Source: Triatoma infestans (lineage: Eukaryota > Arthropoda > Insecta > Hemiptera > Reduviidae). Taken from it: a stretch of DNA of 64,000 nt. Under the pieces are notes generated by a model. It did no database searches. It was not told where the DNA came from and was given only the letters and a program-made list of their open reading frames with translations. Where the stretch lies: NCBI GenBank assembly GCA_011037195.1, contig JAAEAF010000205.1, forward strand, positions 1-64,000. The letters run 5' to 3'. The position numbers were made by a program, and so were the translations under genes. Of the stretch, positions 1 to 9,935 are shown in pieces (positions within the stretch are counted from its first letter, which is position 1; each line of letters opens with the position of its first letter).

Positions 1-289
1 CACTGACATACTAACACTCACACCACTACAGATTGATGTCTGACACTTCTTATTTGGGTTTCTAGCGTAACCATCAACAAAAACACACATCATACTCACC
101 ACATTACACACTTTGCAGCCGACTGTATACTATGTACAAATAATACTGACTTTCATAAGAGCTATCATCTAAGTTGCATCCATTAGGGTCTTCTAAGTTG
201 CAATAGATTTTGCACATTTAATACATTTTATGTGTCATTGGCATCTTGGCAAGTTGCACTATACTAATCCAAGTTCTAAAAAAGCTTCT
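1..289. other. AT-rich DNA, no gene seen
   Basis: No coding signal, RNA gene or recognisable repeat was seen. The first bases contain a CACTCACAC motif that resembles the reverse complement of the DR1 end motif, but the match is too short to call. Confidence 0.4.
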
Positions 290-475
290 GAAATGTTTTG
301 GTGATATTGTGTTATAGTTGTAGGAGTTGCTTGTGACGTGAGCGGTTTTGTAAAGGGCGTGTGAGTATGTATGTTTAAGAGAGAAGTATTAAGTAAATAA
401 GCAAGAAATCACCACTGTTTTTGAAATAAATATATTCTGTTAGTGAATTTAAATGCTTTACAATATTCACAACTA
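290..475 (+). repeat. Dispersed repeat R, copy 1 (TRIM or solo-LTR-like)
   Basis: About 170 bp here matches the reverse complement of 59800-59985, including the shared core GAGCGGTTTTGTAAA, a run ATGTTTAAGAGAG, and AAGAAATCACCACTG followed by AAATAAATATATTC. The repeat begins near TGTGTT and ends near TTCACA, so it could be a small LTR with TG...CA ends, but no clear target duplication is visible. It has no coding capacity. At the other locus the same repeat sits in the loop of a large inverted repeat. Confidence 0.6.
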
Positions 476-640
476 TGTGCTAGTGTTCTGGTTGGATGTC
501 TGCTTCAGACTGTTCCTGTTTGAAAGCAAAATGCAGACTGTCCTGAAAGAATGCCTTCTCTTGTTAGTACAAATCTTTTTAATTAATGCTGGTATGTCTA
601 GAGGGAGTGTATTGTGTTACCCTAACTGTTTCTTGCCCTT
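476..640 (+). repeat. Possible arm sequence X following repeat R
   Basis: Pieces such as TGTTCTGGTT, a downstream CAGACTGT and GCCTTCT appear in the same order as in the arms of the inverted repeat at 59322-60240. This suggests that repeat R plus X is one element. The similarity is diffuse. The open frame here (70 codons) has no recognisable domain. Confidence 0.35.
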
Positions 641-1070
641 TGTCTCTTGGTTTGCATTGACCTAAATTATAGTACCTGGCTCTTTCCCCTTCACTAAAAT
701 ACACTATTTGAACTAGCTAAATTCACAAGATTATTTCACTTAACTATTTTCAAAATTCTTATTTTCTTTTATTTCTTTCTTTCCCTACACTTCATATAGG
801 GATTCCATTTCACACAGCATTTCTGCTATAAAAAAGTGAAATAAAACTTACTTTTCACCAGAGCTGCCTTAGTCACTTACCCCTCGAAATCAATACGGGA
901 GTTGATTGACATACTTTATTCGCCATCCGTGAAAACTGATAAAAAATTTATTCATCAATAAGTAATTTTAAATAACTGGCAAAATTTATTTAAGACTTTT
1001 GATAATAATTTTTCTACTTTATTAATACTGGCCTTGCTAAATACATCTTTACCGATATCTATCATATCCA
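641..1070. other. AT-rich DNA, nothing recognised
   Basis: Low-complexity AT-rich sequence with no coding pattern or repeat that I can name. Confidence 0.4.
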
Positions 1071-1705
1071 CATTGTAGGTTGCTTTTACATTCTCTTAAG
1101 GAGGAAGTATTGGGATCGCGCCAAATTTTCGAAATTGAGTTTTCACCGGAAATACAATACGGTTTTAGCAAATGTCTGTGTGTATGTGTGTGTGTGGGTT
1201 CATAGAATATCATAAACATGAAAAATCGCAGCAAGCTCAATTTCGGTATTCTGTTTAGGTAACTACCACCGCCGCATCAGACACGAAGATTTTACTGAAG
1301 TTTGATTTTCAAAGGCTCCAACGATTTTCTTGAAACTTTGTATACTGTCTATGCACATATATACTTATCACTTTTATTTGTAACATTTTCCAGGGAAAAT
1401 GTATTTGGGGGGGGGGTCTGCGGTAACAGTAGCGACATACTTTCCGCTAAAGTAACACTGCAATATAATATATGATACTAACTACCACCTAAATAATATT
1501 AATACACATTAGATAGACTTTTATAAATTTAATGAAATTCCGGTAACCGGAAATGCAGTTATACAGAATAGATTTTTGAATTTTCTCAAAAACCGGCTCG
1601 AACGATTTTTCTTTAAACTTGAAATGTTTGCTGCTTAAATAGAACGTATCATTTTTTTTTGGAAACATTTAAAAAAAAAATTTTAATTTAGTCAGTTAAT
1701 TTAAA
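1071..1705 (+). repeat. DR1 dispersed repeat, copy 1
   Basis: The copy carries the DR1 landmarks in order: a GAGGAAGTATTG start, GTTTTCACCGGAAATAC, TTTTAGCAAATG, a TGTGTG tract, AACTACCACC, CGATTTTCTTGAAAC, TTTTATTTGTAACATTT with a run of ten or so G, then GGTAACCGGAAATGC and a second CGATTTTTCTTTAAAC block. It is diverged and non-coding. The other copies in the window define the family. Confidence 0.75.
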
Positions 1706-1885
1706 TTTACACAAGCTTTGTTGATTTTGACATAGAGCGCCTCCAAATAAGGCCGTTCAAGTATATAATTAAAGTCTCAGCCACCATTTTCATGGCCAGC
1801 CTAAACATTACAACCTTGAAATTTTAAAGAAAATTTCTGGATTAAATTGTTGTATTAATTAGAGAAAGAGAATGTCGTGTGAGTA

Positions 1886-2125
1886 TTTTTTTTTAATTTA
1901 AGGCGCGTCAACATCTATGGTCATTGGCGTCCGGAGTTTCTCAGTGCACTGTTGGCCTCCGGACAGTGTTCACTCGTTACAGACAACACTGTGCATCACC
2001 GGACAGTGAGCTGTAGAGGCTCCTAGGAAGAAAAAAAATCTAAGAGATAAGCACTGGACTCGAACCCGGGACCTCCGCGTGGGAGTCTAACACGCTAACA
2101 CACTGTCCTAATTCCTTCTCGTCCA
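1886..2125 (-). mobile_element. SINE-A, copy 1
   Basis: Read on the minus strand this has a tRNA-related head with an A-box-like TTAGCGTGTTAGA and a B-box GGTTCGAGTCC, then a body with CACTGTCCGG motifs, then GGCGCC/GACGCGCC and an A-rich tail (poly-T on the plus strand at 1888-1896). The same order is seen at 4151-4391, 18538-18770 and 39752-39985. SINEs of this layout are transcribed by RNA polymerase III from the internal promoter and moved by a partner LINE. This copy is diverged and need not be active. Confidence 0.8.
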
Positions 2126-2950
2126 ACCCTTTAACAGTTAATTTGTACAAAGCTCTCTCACCTTTGTGTACATTCTCTTAAAACAAGCACTAGATACAAA
2201 TTTAGAAGAATATATGTTATTTCTTAAAAATAATAACCATCCCCAACGTAATTTGAAGGAAATAAGCCGCCATCTTAACGATTAGTAGGCTTGTGCGAAT
2301 ACTAACTAGCTGTTAGATAAAACCAATATATATACATATTTCCTTCACCTTTCATTTGAAAATATTATGATGTTAATAGTTGTTATATGGATAGTGTGTA
2401 AATCAGTCTTTTTTACACTCGGGTTCATAGATTGTGCGTTTGTCCCAGTGCCGTTTTTGAGTTGAATTTTATTCATGGAATCGCTATAATTAAAGTACTT
2501 TAACTTAATATATAAAAAAAAAATATAAGAGTGAAAATACTGAAGAATACTTTAATTCAGTGAAAATACTATACTCCCCCCCCCCCTCTCAATATATATA
2601 ACCACCAATCCTTTGCTATATGAGATTTGTTTTGCAATAAGTCCTTGATTTCACGTATTATCTCGCTAAATGTCGGGCTAATTAAAGTATTGAATAATAT
2701 TACTTATACTCACACATAATAGCTGTGTTTACTTTCTTCTTTCACTTGTGATTCGATGTATATAACTTCACTTAATATTGTCACATTATTACATTATTGC
2801 AGAAAAGGAAAATTACTTTTTCTTTTTGCAAATGATTTATAAACCATAAAACTTAATAAACCTTAAACGTGAATAAATGTATTACATAAATACACTTTTA
2901 ACAATCTTTTTTTAATATAAATAAAATTAACCTTTTAAGTTTAACAGTTA
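2126..2950. other. AT-rich DNA, nothing recognised
   Basis: AT-rich DNA with homopolymer runs (C-run near 2575-2587, A-run near 2513-2522). No coding region or repeat family was recognised. Confidence 0.4.
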
Positions 2951-2954
2951 ATAA

Positions 2955-3187
2955 TTAGTACAATGAAACTTTTTCCGAAGAAAATTCATTTAAGGGGGAT
3001 ATTAGAGTGGGGGGGGAAGTTATGCTTTCTTTAAAGAAGTCGTTGTAAAAAGTTTATATTCTCTCATTCAAGTAAATTGAAGGCAACTAAAAATTCATAA
3101 TAATTACATGTTTAAAGAGAATTCGTCAGTTATGTAACTAATTATAAAACTTCACAACCTGTGAGTGTTTCACACCAGAATTTTTTT
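2955..3187 (+). repeat. DR1 fragment, 3' part
   Basis: Contains AAAATTCATTTAAGGG, a G-run, and ends in the DR1 terminal motif GTGAGTGTTTCACACCAGA, which is shared with 5470-5489 and 50888-50905. Only the last quarter of the repeat is present. Confidence 0.65.
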
Positions 3188-4140
3188 TTGTTTTTGTTTT
3201 TAAAACACAGATATCGCTCGCTACAAATATATTTTACGTTCGTGCTTCTTAATATTTGCACCCTATATTTTACTATGGCATCTTAAGAATTAAATTTACA
3301 TTTTTCTCGACGACGCTTATTATATTATTCTTGCTTGTTAAATTCCTAAAAACTGCACTAAATGTATCGCATAAAATGCTTTTTTACTTTTTTTTAAATT
3401 TATATGTGATCCGTGTTGCTTTTATAAAAATTTTTCTCAAAAAAGAAAAGTACCTTCTTTCATGTTCACAAATCCTGGCTTTTTAGTTCTGGAAAACTCT
3501 AGAATATAAGTGCAGGTTTAGTTACAAGAAGATTGTAAAGGATAAGCGGAAAGCAATTTCATGAAGATCCCAGTTTCCTCTTTCTGTACAAAAGAGTATA
3601 GAACGTTCAATAGACGACGACTTTGCCAGTACAGTACACATCTCTATGAGACTGTGTACACGTTTCTGTATCACCACCACCAGTCTTACCTATACCTCTT
3701 CTTGTTCATTGTATATTGGACAGCAATATTACCACTGTAAATCAATGTTCTGCTTTGCTTCTTCTAATCTTCTACTCTTCTTGCTTTGCTTGTTATTCAC
3801 CAACCACTATTTGCTATATTGATATTTCATATGAGTTAGTGTTCAGGTTGTTCAAAACAACCCCTCCTATATATTCTATTCCCTTTCTTTCTATTTACAT
3901 TTATATTAAATATGTAAATCACAACTAGTACATCTCTTATAAGGGGTGTATAAATTGAATCAATAATAAACCATTCAACAAGAATTTTTCCTTCGCCGTA
4001 AATGACTACATCTTTGTCTTGCTTTATGCTGATAAAAAACAAATCACTGAAGTGGAAATTCTTTTTGATCTTTCTTAAAATATATTATTTTTATATTTGC
4101 TTATTTCTTGCGACCTCCTGTATTTAGAGAAAAATAATTA
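3188..4140. other. AT-rich DNA, nothing recognised
   Basis: No repeat family or coding domain was recognised. Open frames of 76 and 70 codons occur here but are hydrophobic, low-complexity and consistent with AT-rich chance frames. Confidence 0.4.
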
Positions 4141-4150
4141 AGAGTAACGA

Positions 4151-4391
4151 GGGAAGGGAATAGCTAAGTGGTTAGCGTACTGGATTTCCACGTGTGGAGA
4201 ACCCGGGTTCGAGTCCAGGTGTGCTACATTTAGATTTTTTCTTCCTAGCAGCCTGTACAGCTACTGTCCGATGATAGTTGGTTGTCTGTAACGAGAGAAC
4301 ACTGTCCGGAGGCCGATAGTGGACTCAGAAGGGTCCGGGCGCCAATGACCATAGTTGTTGACGTGCCTTAAATTAAAAAAAAAAAAAAAAT
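4151..4391 (+). mobile_element. SINE-A, copy 2, with target duplication
   Basis: This is the clearest SINE-A copy. The tRNA-related head has an A box TAGCTAAGTGG near 4161 and a B box GGTTCGAGTCC near 4206. A body with ACTGTCCGGAGGCC follows, then GGGCGCCAATGACC and GACGTGCCTTAAATT, and an A-run of 17 or so bases. It is flanked by AGAGTAACGA (4141-4150) and AGAGTAAAGA (4392-4401), a 10-bp target duplication with one mismatch, which fixes its ends. SINEs of this kind are non-autonomous and use a LINE reverse transcriptase. Confidence 0.9.
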
Positions 4392-4479
4392 AGAGTAAAG
4401 ACTACCAAAATCTATTTAAATATTAAGAATCAAAAAAAATGTAACATTTACTCATTATAGCAGTGGAACAGCAAAACCA

Positions 4480-5489
4480 TTTTTTACTTTCTGTTACTCC
4501 TAGTAAGAGGAAGATTGTAATCGTGTCAAATTTTGGGATACGAGGTTTCACCGGAAGAATTATCCGTTTTTGAGGTCCACTGAATCAAAAAAAAGTGGTT
4601 GGTGGCAAATGGTCTGTGGTGTGTTTGTGTGTAGTATGTATGTGAACAGCAATAGCTCAAAAACGAAAAACCGTAGAAAGTTAAACTTGATACTCCGTTG
4701 TAGGTATCACTATGGCATCTGACAGTGGGTCATCTGTCAAAATACCTCAACCGGAAGTGCCACTTTACTAGTTGGTTATTTTACTTTTTTGCGATTTTCT
4801 TAAAAATGGCTCCGACGATTTTCTTCAAACTTAGTACATCAACCACACATACAAAAAGAGCTACAACTATTATTTGAAACGTTTCTCTGGGAAAATTGAT
4901 TTAAGGGTAGTTATGGTGGTAGGGTGGGGTTAGGTTTTCATCTAAAGTGCTTTTCAGTTTATTGGACAATTCGCTCATCTAAATAATGTTAATTAGAATG
5001 AAATATATTGTTGAAATTCCAAATTTAAAATAAATCGGATAACCGGAAGTGCGCTTACTTTACCACTTTACTAAATGATTTTTTCACTTTTTCGCGATTT
5101 TCTCAAAAATAACTCCGACGATTTTCTTGAAACTTCGTATATAAACTGAATATGCAAAGATCTATAACTTTTATTTAAAACATTTCTCTGGGAAAATTCA
5201 TTTAAGGGTACTTTTGGAGGAAGGAGCGGGTTATGTTTTTGGTCTAAAGTGCTATCAGAGTATACAATTCTATCATTCAAACTAAACTAATTAAAAATAA
5301 ATAGATGGCCAAAATTGCAAGTTTTAAAAAAATTAGTAAACCGGAAGTACGCTTTTATTGGATGGTTTTTTTCAGTTTTCGACTAATTTAATTAAAATGG
5401 AGTATACAAACTATAAAATTTGTCAATTACAATTTTGAGAACTGGAGTAAGAGAAAGTTGTATGAGTGTTTCACACCAGATTTTTTTCT
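4480..5489 (+). repeat. DR1, near-complete copy
   Basis: This copy runs from the start motif CTCCTAGTAAGAGGAAG through TTTCACCGGAAG, the TGTGTT tract and AGGTATCAC, then two full internal units that each begin with CCGGAAGT (4751 and 5043) and a third that starts at 5341. It ends with AGTAAGAGAAAGTTG and GAGTGTTTCACACCAGA. No reading frame is conserved between copies, so the family is non-coding. It is followed immediately by another DR1 start. Confidence 0.8.
4751..5400 (+). repeat. Internal tandem units of DR1, about 295 bp each
   Basis: CCGGAAGT starts at 4751, 5043 and 5341, giving periods of 292 and 298 bp. Each unit repeats the order: CACTTTACT, a T-run, CGATTTTCT, CTCCGACGATTTTCTT, TATAACTTTTATTT, CATTTCTCTGGGAAAATT, GATTTAAGGG or CATTTAAGGG, a G-rich patch, TCTAAAGTGCT, CTATCAT or CTCATCT. 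The third unit is degraded after about 60 bp. Confidence 0.8.
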
Positions 5490-6075
5490 TTCTCTTCCTC
5501 CATGTGACAGGAAGTATTGCGAACGAGTCAAATTTTCGAAATTGAGTTTTCACCCCAACTCGTTTTAAGGTTTCCTGGAAATAAAAAAAAAAAGAAGAAG
5601 ATTTTAGCGAATGCTCTGAAAGTGAGTCGAATGAGCGTGTGAACAAAATAACTCAAAACCAAAAAATTGCAGGAACCTTGAACTTGGTTACGTCATTTAC
5701 GTACTACCACCGCATCTGACACAAAGCTTTCGGCACTAAATCCATCCATCGATTGGAAGGGTAATTTTACAGTATATGTTTTTTTTGTTTTTTTTTTTTT
5801 CAGTTTTTCTCGTCTTTCTCAGAAACGGTTTCCACGGCTTTCTTGAAACATCGTATACCATATACTACATACACAAATACTTTTCACTTTTATTTGAAAT
5901 ATTTCCCAGAAAAAATGTATTTTTTGGAATGATGTGAGGGGAACAGTCAGAGCAATAAGCTTTCTTCTAAGGTTTTACTTCAGGACAATGTATGGTTCTG
6001 CCAACTGTACAATAATATAGAATACCAAATTTGAAGATAACTGGTTAACCGCAAAAGTTCGACTTTTATTTATTC
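5490..6075 (+). repeat. DR1, copy placed head-to-tail after the previous one
   Basis: Starts with TTTCTCTTCCTCCATGTGACAG, GGAAGTATTGCGAACG and AATTGAGTTTTCACC, and continues through ACTACCACCGCATCTGACAC and TTTTATTTGAAATATTT. The downstream part breaks up after about 6075. The direct juxtaposition with the end of the previous copy shows the end-to-start junction of the family. Confidence 0.7.
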
Positions 6076-6650
6076 ATACATATGTTTGGCCCGGAAGCAA
6101 ACAGAGGAAGTTGACGTTATATAAAACACAGTTCCTGAATATGTTTAGAATAAGCATATATTTAAGAAAAAAAGATAAATTTCCTGAAATCTAATTAAAA
6201 TATGAAATCATAATAACAATATTAATCTAAACTAATTAAAATCTAATGAGTATTTGATTCAAAAATATTTAAAACAAGCATATAATTAGGTAGAAGATTT
6301 AAAGCTGTAAAAAAAAAATTGTACAAAATAAAATAATTAAAAGTATAAAAAATTTACAAAACATATAGCCTTAAAAATAAATAAAAAGGAACCTTTATTA
6401 AAAACAACTAAAAAGCTAGGAACCTTGAAGATTTAACTATACATACGAATAACAATCGGAAGTAAAAATTCTTCAAGACAAAGTGCCCTTAATTATTTAA
6501 ATTAGGTGTAAAATACATTTATAAGTAGTATAAGTGGCATCAGATATAAGCTTTAAATTAGTAAAATGTGATTCCAAAGTTTAAATAGCAATCAATTTTT
6601 GACAAAAATTAATCACAATGGCTTTCCAAGGATTGAATGAACGTCTGAAT
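6076..6650. other. AT-rich DNA, nothing recognised
   Basis: A short CCCGGAAGC near 6090 may be a last trace of DR1. The rest is A-rich sequence without recognisable features. Confidence 0.4.
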
Positions 6651-6654
6651 ATTG

Positions 6655-7017
6655 TGTAACGGCAAGAGAGAGAGCCAAGCCCGACCGAGAGAAAACAAAC
6701 TCTCTCTGGTACTTTCTCAATTAAACAGGCTAGAGGGGGAACCTGTATATAAGCCAGTAACAGATCGGGACATCCATCAATCTTATCAGTTTCAACCATA
6801 CATCGCATCGTGTCTTATAAGCCAGTTAAGAGATCTAGACATCAATCTATCAGATTCAGCCACATACATCGCATCGTGTCATAACTCCACTCCCACCTTT
6901 ATTCTATAAAATCATTACTGAGTGCAGTTTGTGTAAGCTTATAGCTATATTATAACAGTGTCTTCAGATCTTGTCTAATTATTTAAACTCGTTTTCTCTC
7001 CTCATCAACTCCATTAT
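6655..7017 (+). mobile_element. Solo LTR, 363 bp, with ATTG target duplication
   Basis: The segment begins TGTAACGG and is flanked by ATTG at 6651-6654 and 7018-7021, a 4-bp duplication as made by Ty3/gypsy-type integrases. A TATA box (TGTATATAAG, around 6744-6753) lies about 90 bp inside, in the position expected of the U3 region, with promoter activity therefore toward the plus strand. The right end reads CCATTAT rather than a canonical CA, so the exact end is uncertain by a base or so. No internal coding region remains, so this is read as a solo LTR produced by recombination. Its start resembles the LTR-C pieces at 41085-41370. Confidence 0.65.
6748..6883 (+). repeat. Tandem duplication of about 69 bp inside the LTR
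   Basis: ATAAGCCAGT..., ...GACATC.ATC and ...ACATCGCATCGTGTC occur twice in the same order, starting near 6749 and 6817. It lies just downstream of the TATA box, where tandem duplications are common in LTR leader regions. Confidence 0.7.
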
Positions 7018-7021
7018 ATTG

Positions 7022-7855
7022 TATGGAATATTGAAGAGTTCCGTCATCTTTATTTAAACATGGGTAATTAATTTTCCGCAGAGTCCACTTCACCTATTCC
7101 GAGGATGTGCATAGTGCGATAATATCTGAGATTGTATCCGTTTTAACATAGAAATGGAATCAAATCAGCTCGTATTAAGAACTTTCACCAGCTAGCGGTA
7201 GACTCATTAGTTCCATTACCAGTCGTACAGAGCTTTATCAAAGCGCTTCCGAGTGCATTTCAAGTGATTATCCCTACTGTCATGTTCACTGCAGTGTACT
7301 GACGAATGCGCTTCAACTTGGACAGCCAATGTAATAGCAGAGGGAGAAGAGAGAGAGACAAAAAGTATATAATAATAAATAATGTATCCTATTGAATATT
7401 ATATTAAGCTTTAGTGTCCTTACAATATGAGTAAAATAAATATTTTTTTTTCATTATTAAAATGTTAAAAAATTTCAATTATTTTTCCATGTTAATATTA
7501 CGATCTATTTAATTTAAAAAATAATATATTTTCAATGTTAATAATTTCTTTTAAAACATAAATATTTATTAATGCTCATGATTAAAAAAAAAATAAATAA
7601 ATAATAATCTGTGTTAAATTTTTTTTTTCCAATGTTAATTATTATTTAAGTTGAAAATATAAACATTTCTTACAAATTGAAGTAGCATAAAGACAATTTT
7701 CATTATCTATTTATTCTAATACTTGATTTATGCAAAATTTTTTCATGATTTGTATAATATTTTTTTTTAATTACTGCCATGGACTAGAAACTCATAAATT
7801 CATTCTCTTCCTCTCTCTCGTTCGTTCCTTATGATGACACAAGAAGACATCATTA
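7022..7855. other. AT-rich DNA, nothing recognised
   Basis: No repeat family or coding region was recognised. The stretch is dominated by A- and T-runs after 7360. Confidence 0.4.
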
Positions 7856-7859
7856 TCGC

Positions 7860-8095
7860 GAGCTTCAACATCAGTAGCTAGCTTGCAACATCACCATCGC
7901 TAGCTTCACCATCCTTAGCTAGCTCTAAACAAGGCCATCACTAGCTGCTACAACATAAGCTAGTTTTCATCATCATAGCTACCATTCAACATCACTGGCC
8001 GCTTGCAACAACATCATCACTAGCTTTCTGCATCAAAAGCTAGTCTCCATCAACTTAGCTAGTTTCAACAACCCAGGCTAGCTTCAACAAACTCG
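7860..8095. repeat. Degenerate GCTAGC-rich minisatellite
   Basis: A motif close to AGCTAGCTTCAACATCATC recurs about eleven times over 235 bp with spacing of roughly 18-25 bp. Several copies carry the palindrome GCTAGC or AGCTAG. The units are too diverged for a young satellite. No coding frame explains the pattern. Confidence 0.65.
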
Positions 8096-8172
8096 TAGTC
8101 AAACCAGATGTACTACACTCACCAGCACGCTTAAATTTTTCACATATAAAAAATTTCTTCAGGAGAGGGGAT

Positions 8173-8457
8173 GATATAATAGTATCCAAAGAGAGACAAA
8201 ATGAAAGGACCACTCTCTCCGATTGGAGTGGGAGAAACTACATAAATACAGCGACGGGAGACAGATAAAAAAACAGTTCATACTGCTGAGTTCATACAGC
8301 CAATCACTCTACGTGTCATTACCCATTACCACTCTACTATACTGTATCATTTCAAGTGTTAAGTCCAGGCAATCAGGGTCACTTATCAAATTATACATTG
8401 CTTACCTTATTCTGTTAATTCATTCTAACCAGGCCATTTCTCTCCTTCATTAACCCC
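8173..8457 (+). mobile_element. LTR-C, diverged copy
   Basis: The order GAGAGACAAAATG, CTCTCTCCGA, GGAGTGGGAGAAACTA, AAATACAGCGACGGGA, TTAAGTCCAGGCA, CCATTATA matches the reverse complement of 41085-41370. The reading as an LTR rests on the approximate TGTAAC start of the relatives at 41 kb and on the CTCTCC...CCATTATA end shared with the solo LTR at 6655-7017. No clean target duplication was found here. Confidence 0.5.
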
Positions 8458-8516
8458 ATTATAGCAAGGCATCCTCCTAGAAGCTGTTTCTATATCTCAT
8501 CAAGAGGAGGAGAAAC

Positions 8517-9766
8517 TTTTTTTTTTTTTTCTTTTATCCCACACCATTCGGGCGGTCCCTGAGCTTGCGCTCACACCCGCCCAGAGAAGCCATCGACTTC
8601 AGAAAGAGAAGGAGGAAAAGAGCTAAAGAAAATTAACGCCCTCCCTCCCTCCTTCACCAACCCAAGTAGGCAGCGCGGAAACACGCTATCCAAAGGAACC
8701 TGATACATCTAAACAAAACAACAGCAGAGCCCCAGGAGTACCCAACAACAAGCCACAGATCCAAAAAGAAACAACAATAACAACAACAAACACACAACAC
8801 TAACAAAAGAACCACAAGAATAAAATGAATAAAAACTTTCAGCAGCCACTCACACACAACCACGCAATAAATACATCCACTCAAAGCCTCGCACATACCC
8901 ATAACGTATAACCCACCCATACCATACATCCCAAAACTTATAAAGCAATCCCTCCAACCTGCGCTAACTCCGCCTTACAAGGCCCCACGACAATCGGCGC
9001 TCAAACGCCTCGACCGCAAACTCCCTTAAGGCCTCATAGACCGGGCCATTCTCCAACAACAAAGGAAGAGAATCGTTTCTCAAGCTGAGGTGAAAGCCCA
9101 CTTTGCGCCACATAGAGGCTCTCAGATCCTCGTACATGCCGCAAGACAAAAGAATGTGTTCCGCGGTCTCTTCCATTCCACAACGGCAGTTCCCATTGTC
9201 CACCAAACCCATTCTATACCACTTGCCGTTTATAAAGCCGTGACCCGTTATTAACCGAGATACGGCATATGAAAGTACCTTCGGGGCAATACGCCTGCCG
9301 GCACCTGCCTCTGGCAGGAACAAAAACGTGGTCCTGCCCTTCGTGGAGACCCTCCACCTCGATTCCCAATCCGCCATTGACTCCTCCTCCAACCTCTTCT
9401 TACCCTGTTCTCGCAGCCACACACCCTGATCTCCTCCCACGTCCTCAGGGATAGACAGAACCCTAAGATGCCCAAAACTGGCCGCTTTGCCTCTCCTCAA
9501 AAAATATCTGTTTGCCGCTCTAACCACCTCCAAGTCTAGCGGAAGGCAACCTGTAAGCACCTGCAAGGCCTCCGTGGAGACCGTTCTGCTGAAGTGGCCC
9601 ATAGACAACAGCATTGACCGCTGCATTGCCAATAAATGCCTTTATCACCGAGAGCCGCACTCGGTGGGCCCAAACTGACGCACAGTACACAATCTGCGGA
9701 ACCAATACAGAGCGGTACATTATCCTTGCTACCCCTCTGGAAAGGCCCCACTCCTTTTTAGTACCT
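8517..9766 (-). mobile_element. 5'-truncated R1-clade non-LTR retrotransposon
   Basis: On the minus strand the segment has the last part of ORF2 (9766 to 8964), then a 3' UTR containing the inverted GGGCGG/CCGCCC patch near 8549-8583, and an A-rich tail (poly-T on the plus strand, 8517-8531). A related element with the same protein end and the same GGGCGG...CCGCCC 3' UTR feature lies on the plus strand at 51314-52430. The 5' end stops abruptly against DR1 sequence at about 9767, which is typical of incomplete target-primed reverse transcription. No convincing target duplication was found. Confidence 0.8.
8964..9764 (-). pseudogene. R1-like ORF2 C-terminal end, frameshifted
   Basis: The protein end lies in two frames. 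The upstream part (9764 to about 9630) reads TKKEWGLSRGVARIMYRSVL and then VYCASVWAHR, a block seen after the polymerase domain in R1-clade proteins. After a frameshift near 9630 the reading continues for 222 codons from FSRTVSTEALQVLTG to the stop at 8964. Near residues 149-164 of that frame is a CRCG...H...C cluster (C149, C151, H159, C164), the C-terminal zinc-binding motif of this class. Endonuclease and polymerase domains are missing, so it cannot transpose. The 51 kb copy shares the same blocks but is clearly diverged, so the two are separate insertions. Confidence 0.85.
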
Positions 9767-9935
9767 AAACGGAATACCAGGTTTGAGCTTTCTGCGATTT
9801 TTCCTTTTTGAATATATTCGCTAAAAACATTTTTCACGTATTTATGGGACCGCCAAAACATGTATTTCCGTTGAAAACTGAATTACTAAAATCTGGCACA
9901 ATCGCAGTACTTCCTTTTACTAGGAAGTAATAGAA
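9767..9935 (-). repeat. DR1 5' fragment, minus strand
   Basis: On the minus strand: ACTAGTAAAAGGAAGTACTGCG, GTTTTCAACGGAAATACATG, then TAGCGAATA and ATCGCAGAAAGCTCAAAC. It abuts the truncated 5' end of the R1-like element at about 9767. The rest of DR1 is not found on the far side of the element. Confidence 0.7.

Noticed and set aside
4151..4240. tRNA gene
   Set aside because: A and B boxes are present, but the sequence does not fold as a full tRNA and is repeated several times with the same non-tRNA body and A-rich tail, so it is a SINE head.
7860..8095. CRISPR-like array
   Set aside because: Units are short, degenerate and without regular unique spacers, and the DNA is from an animal genome.
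8654..8929. 91-codon minus-strand frame rich in Cys, Val and Leu
   Set aside because: It lies in the 3' UTR of the R1-like element, is low-complexity, and is not conserved in the other copy.
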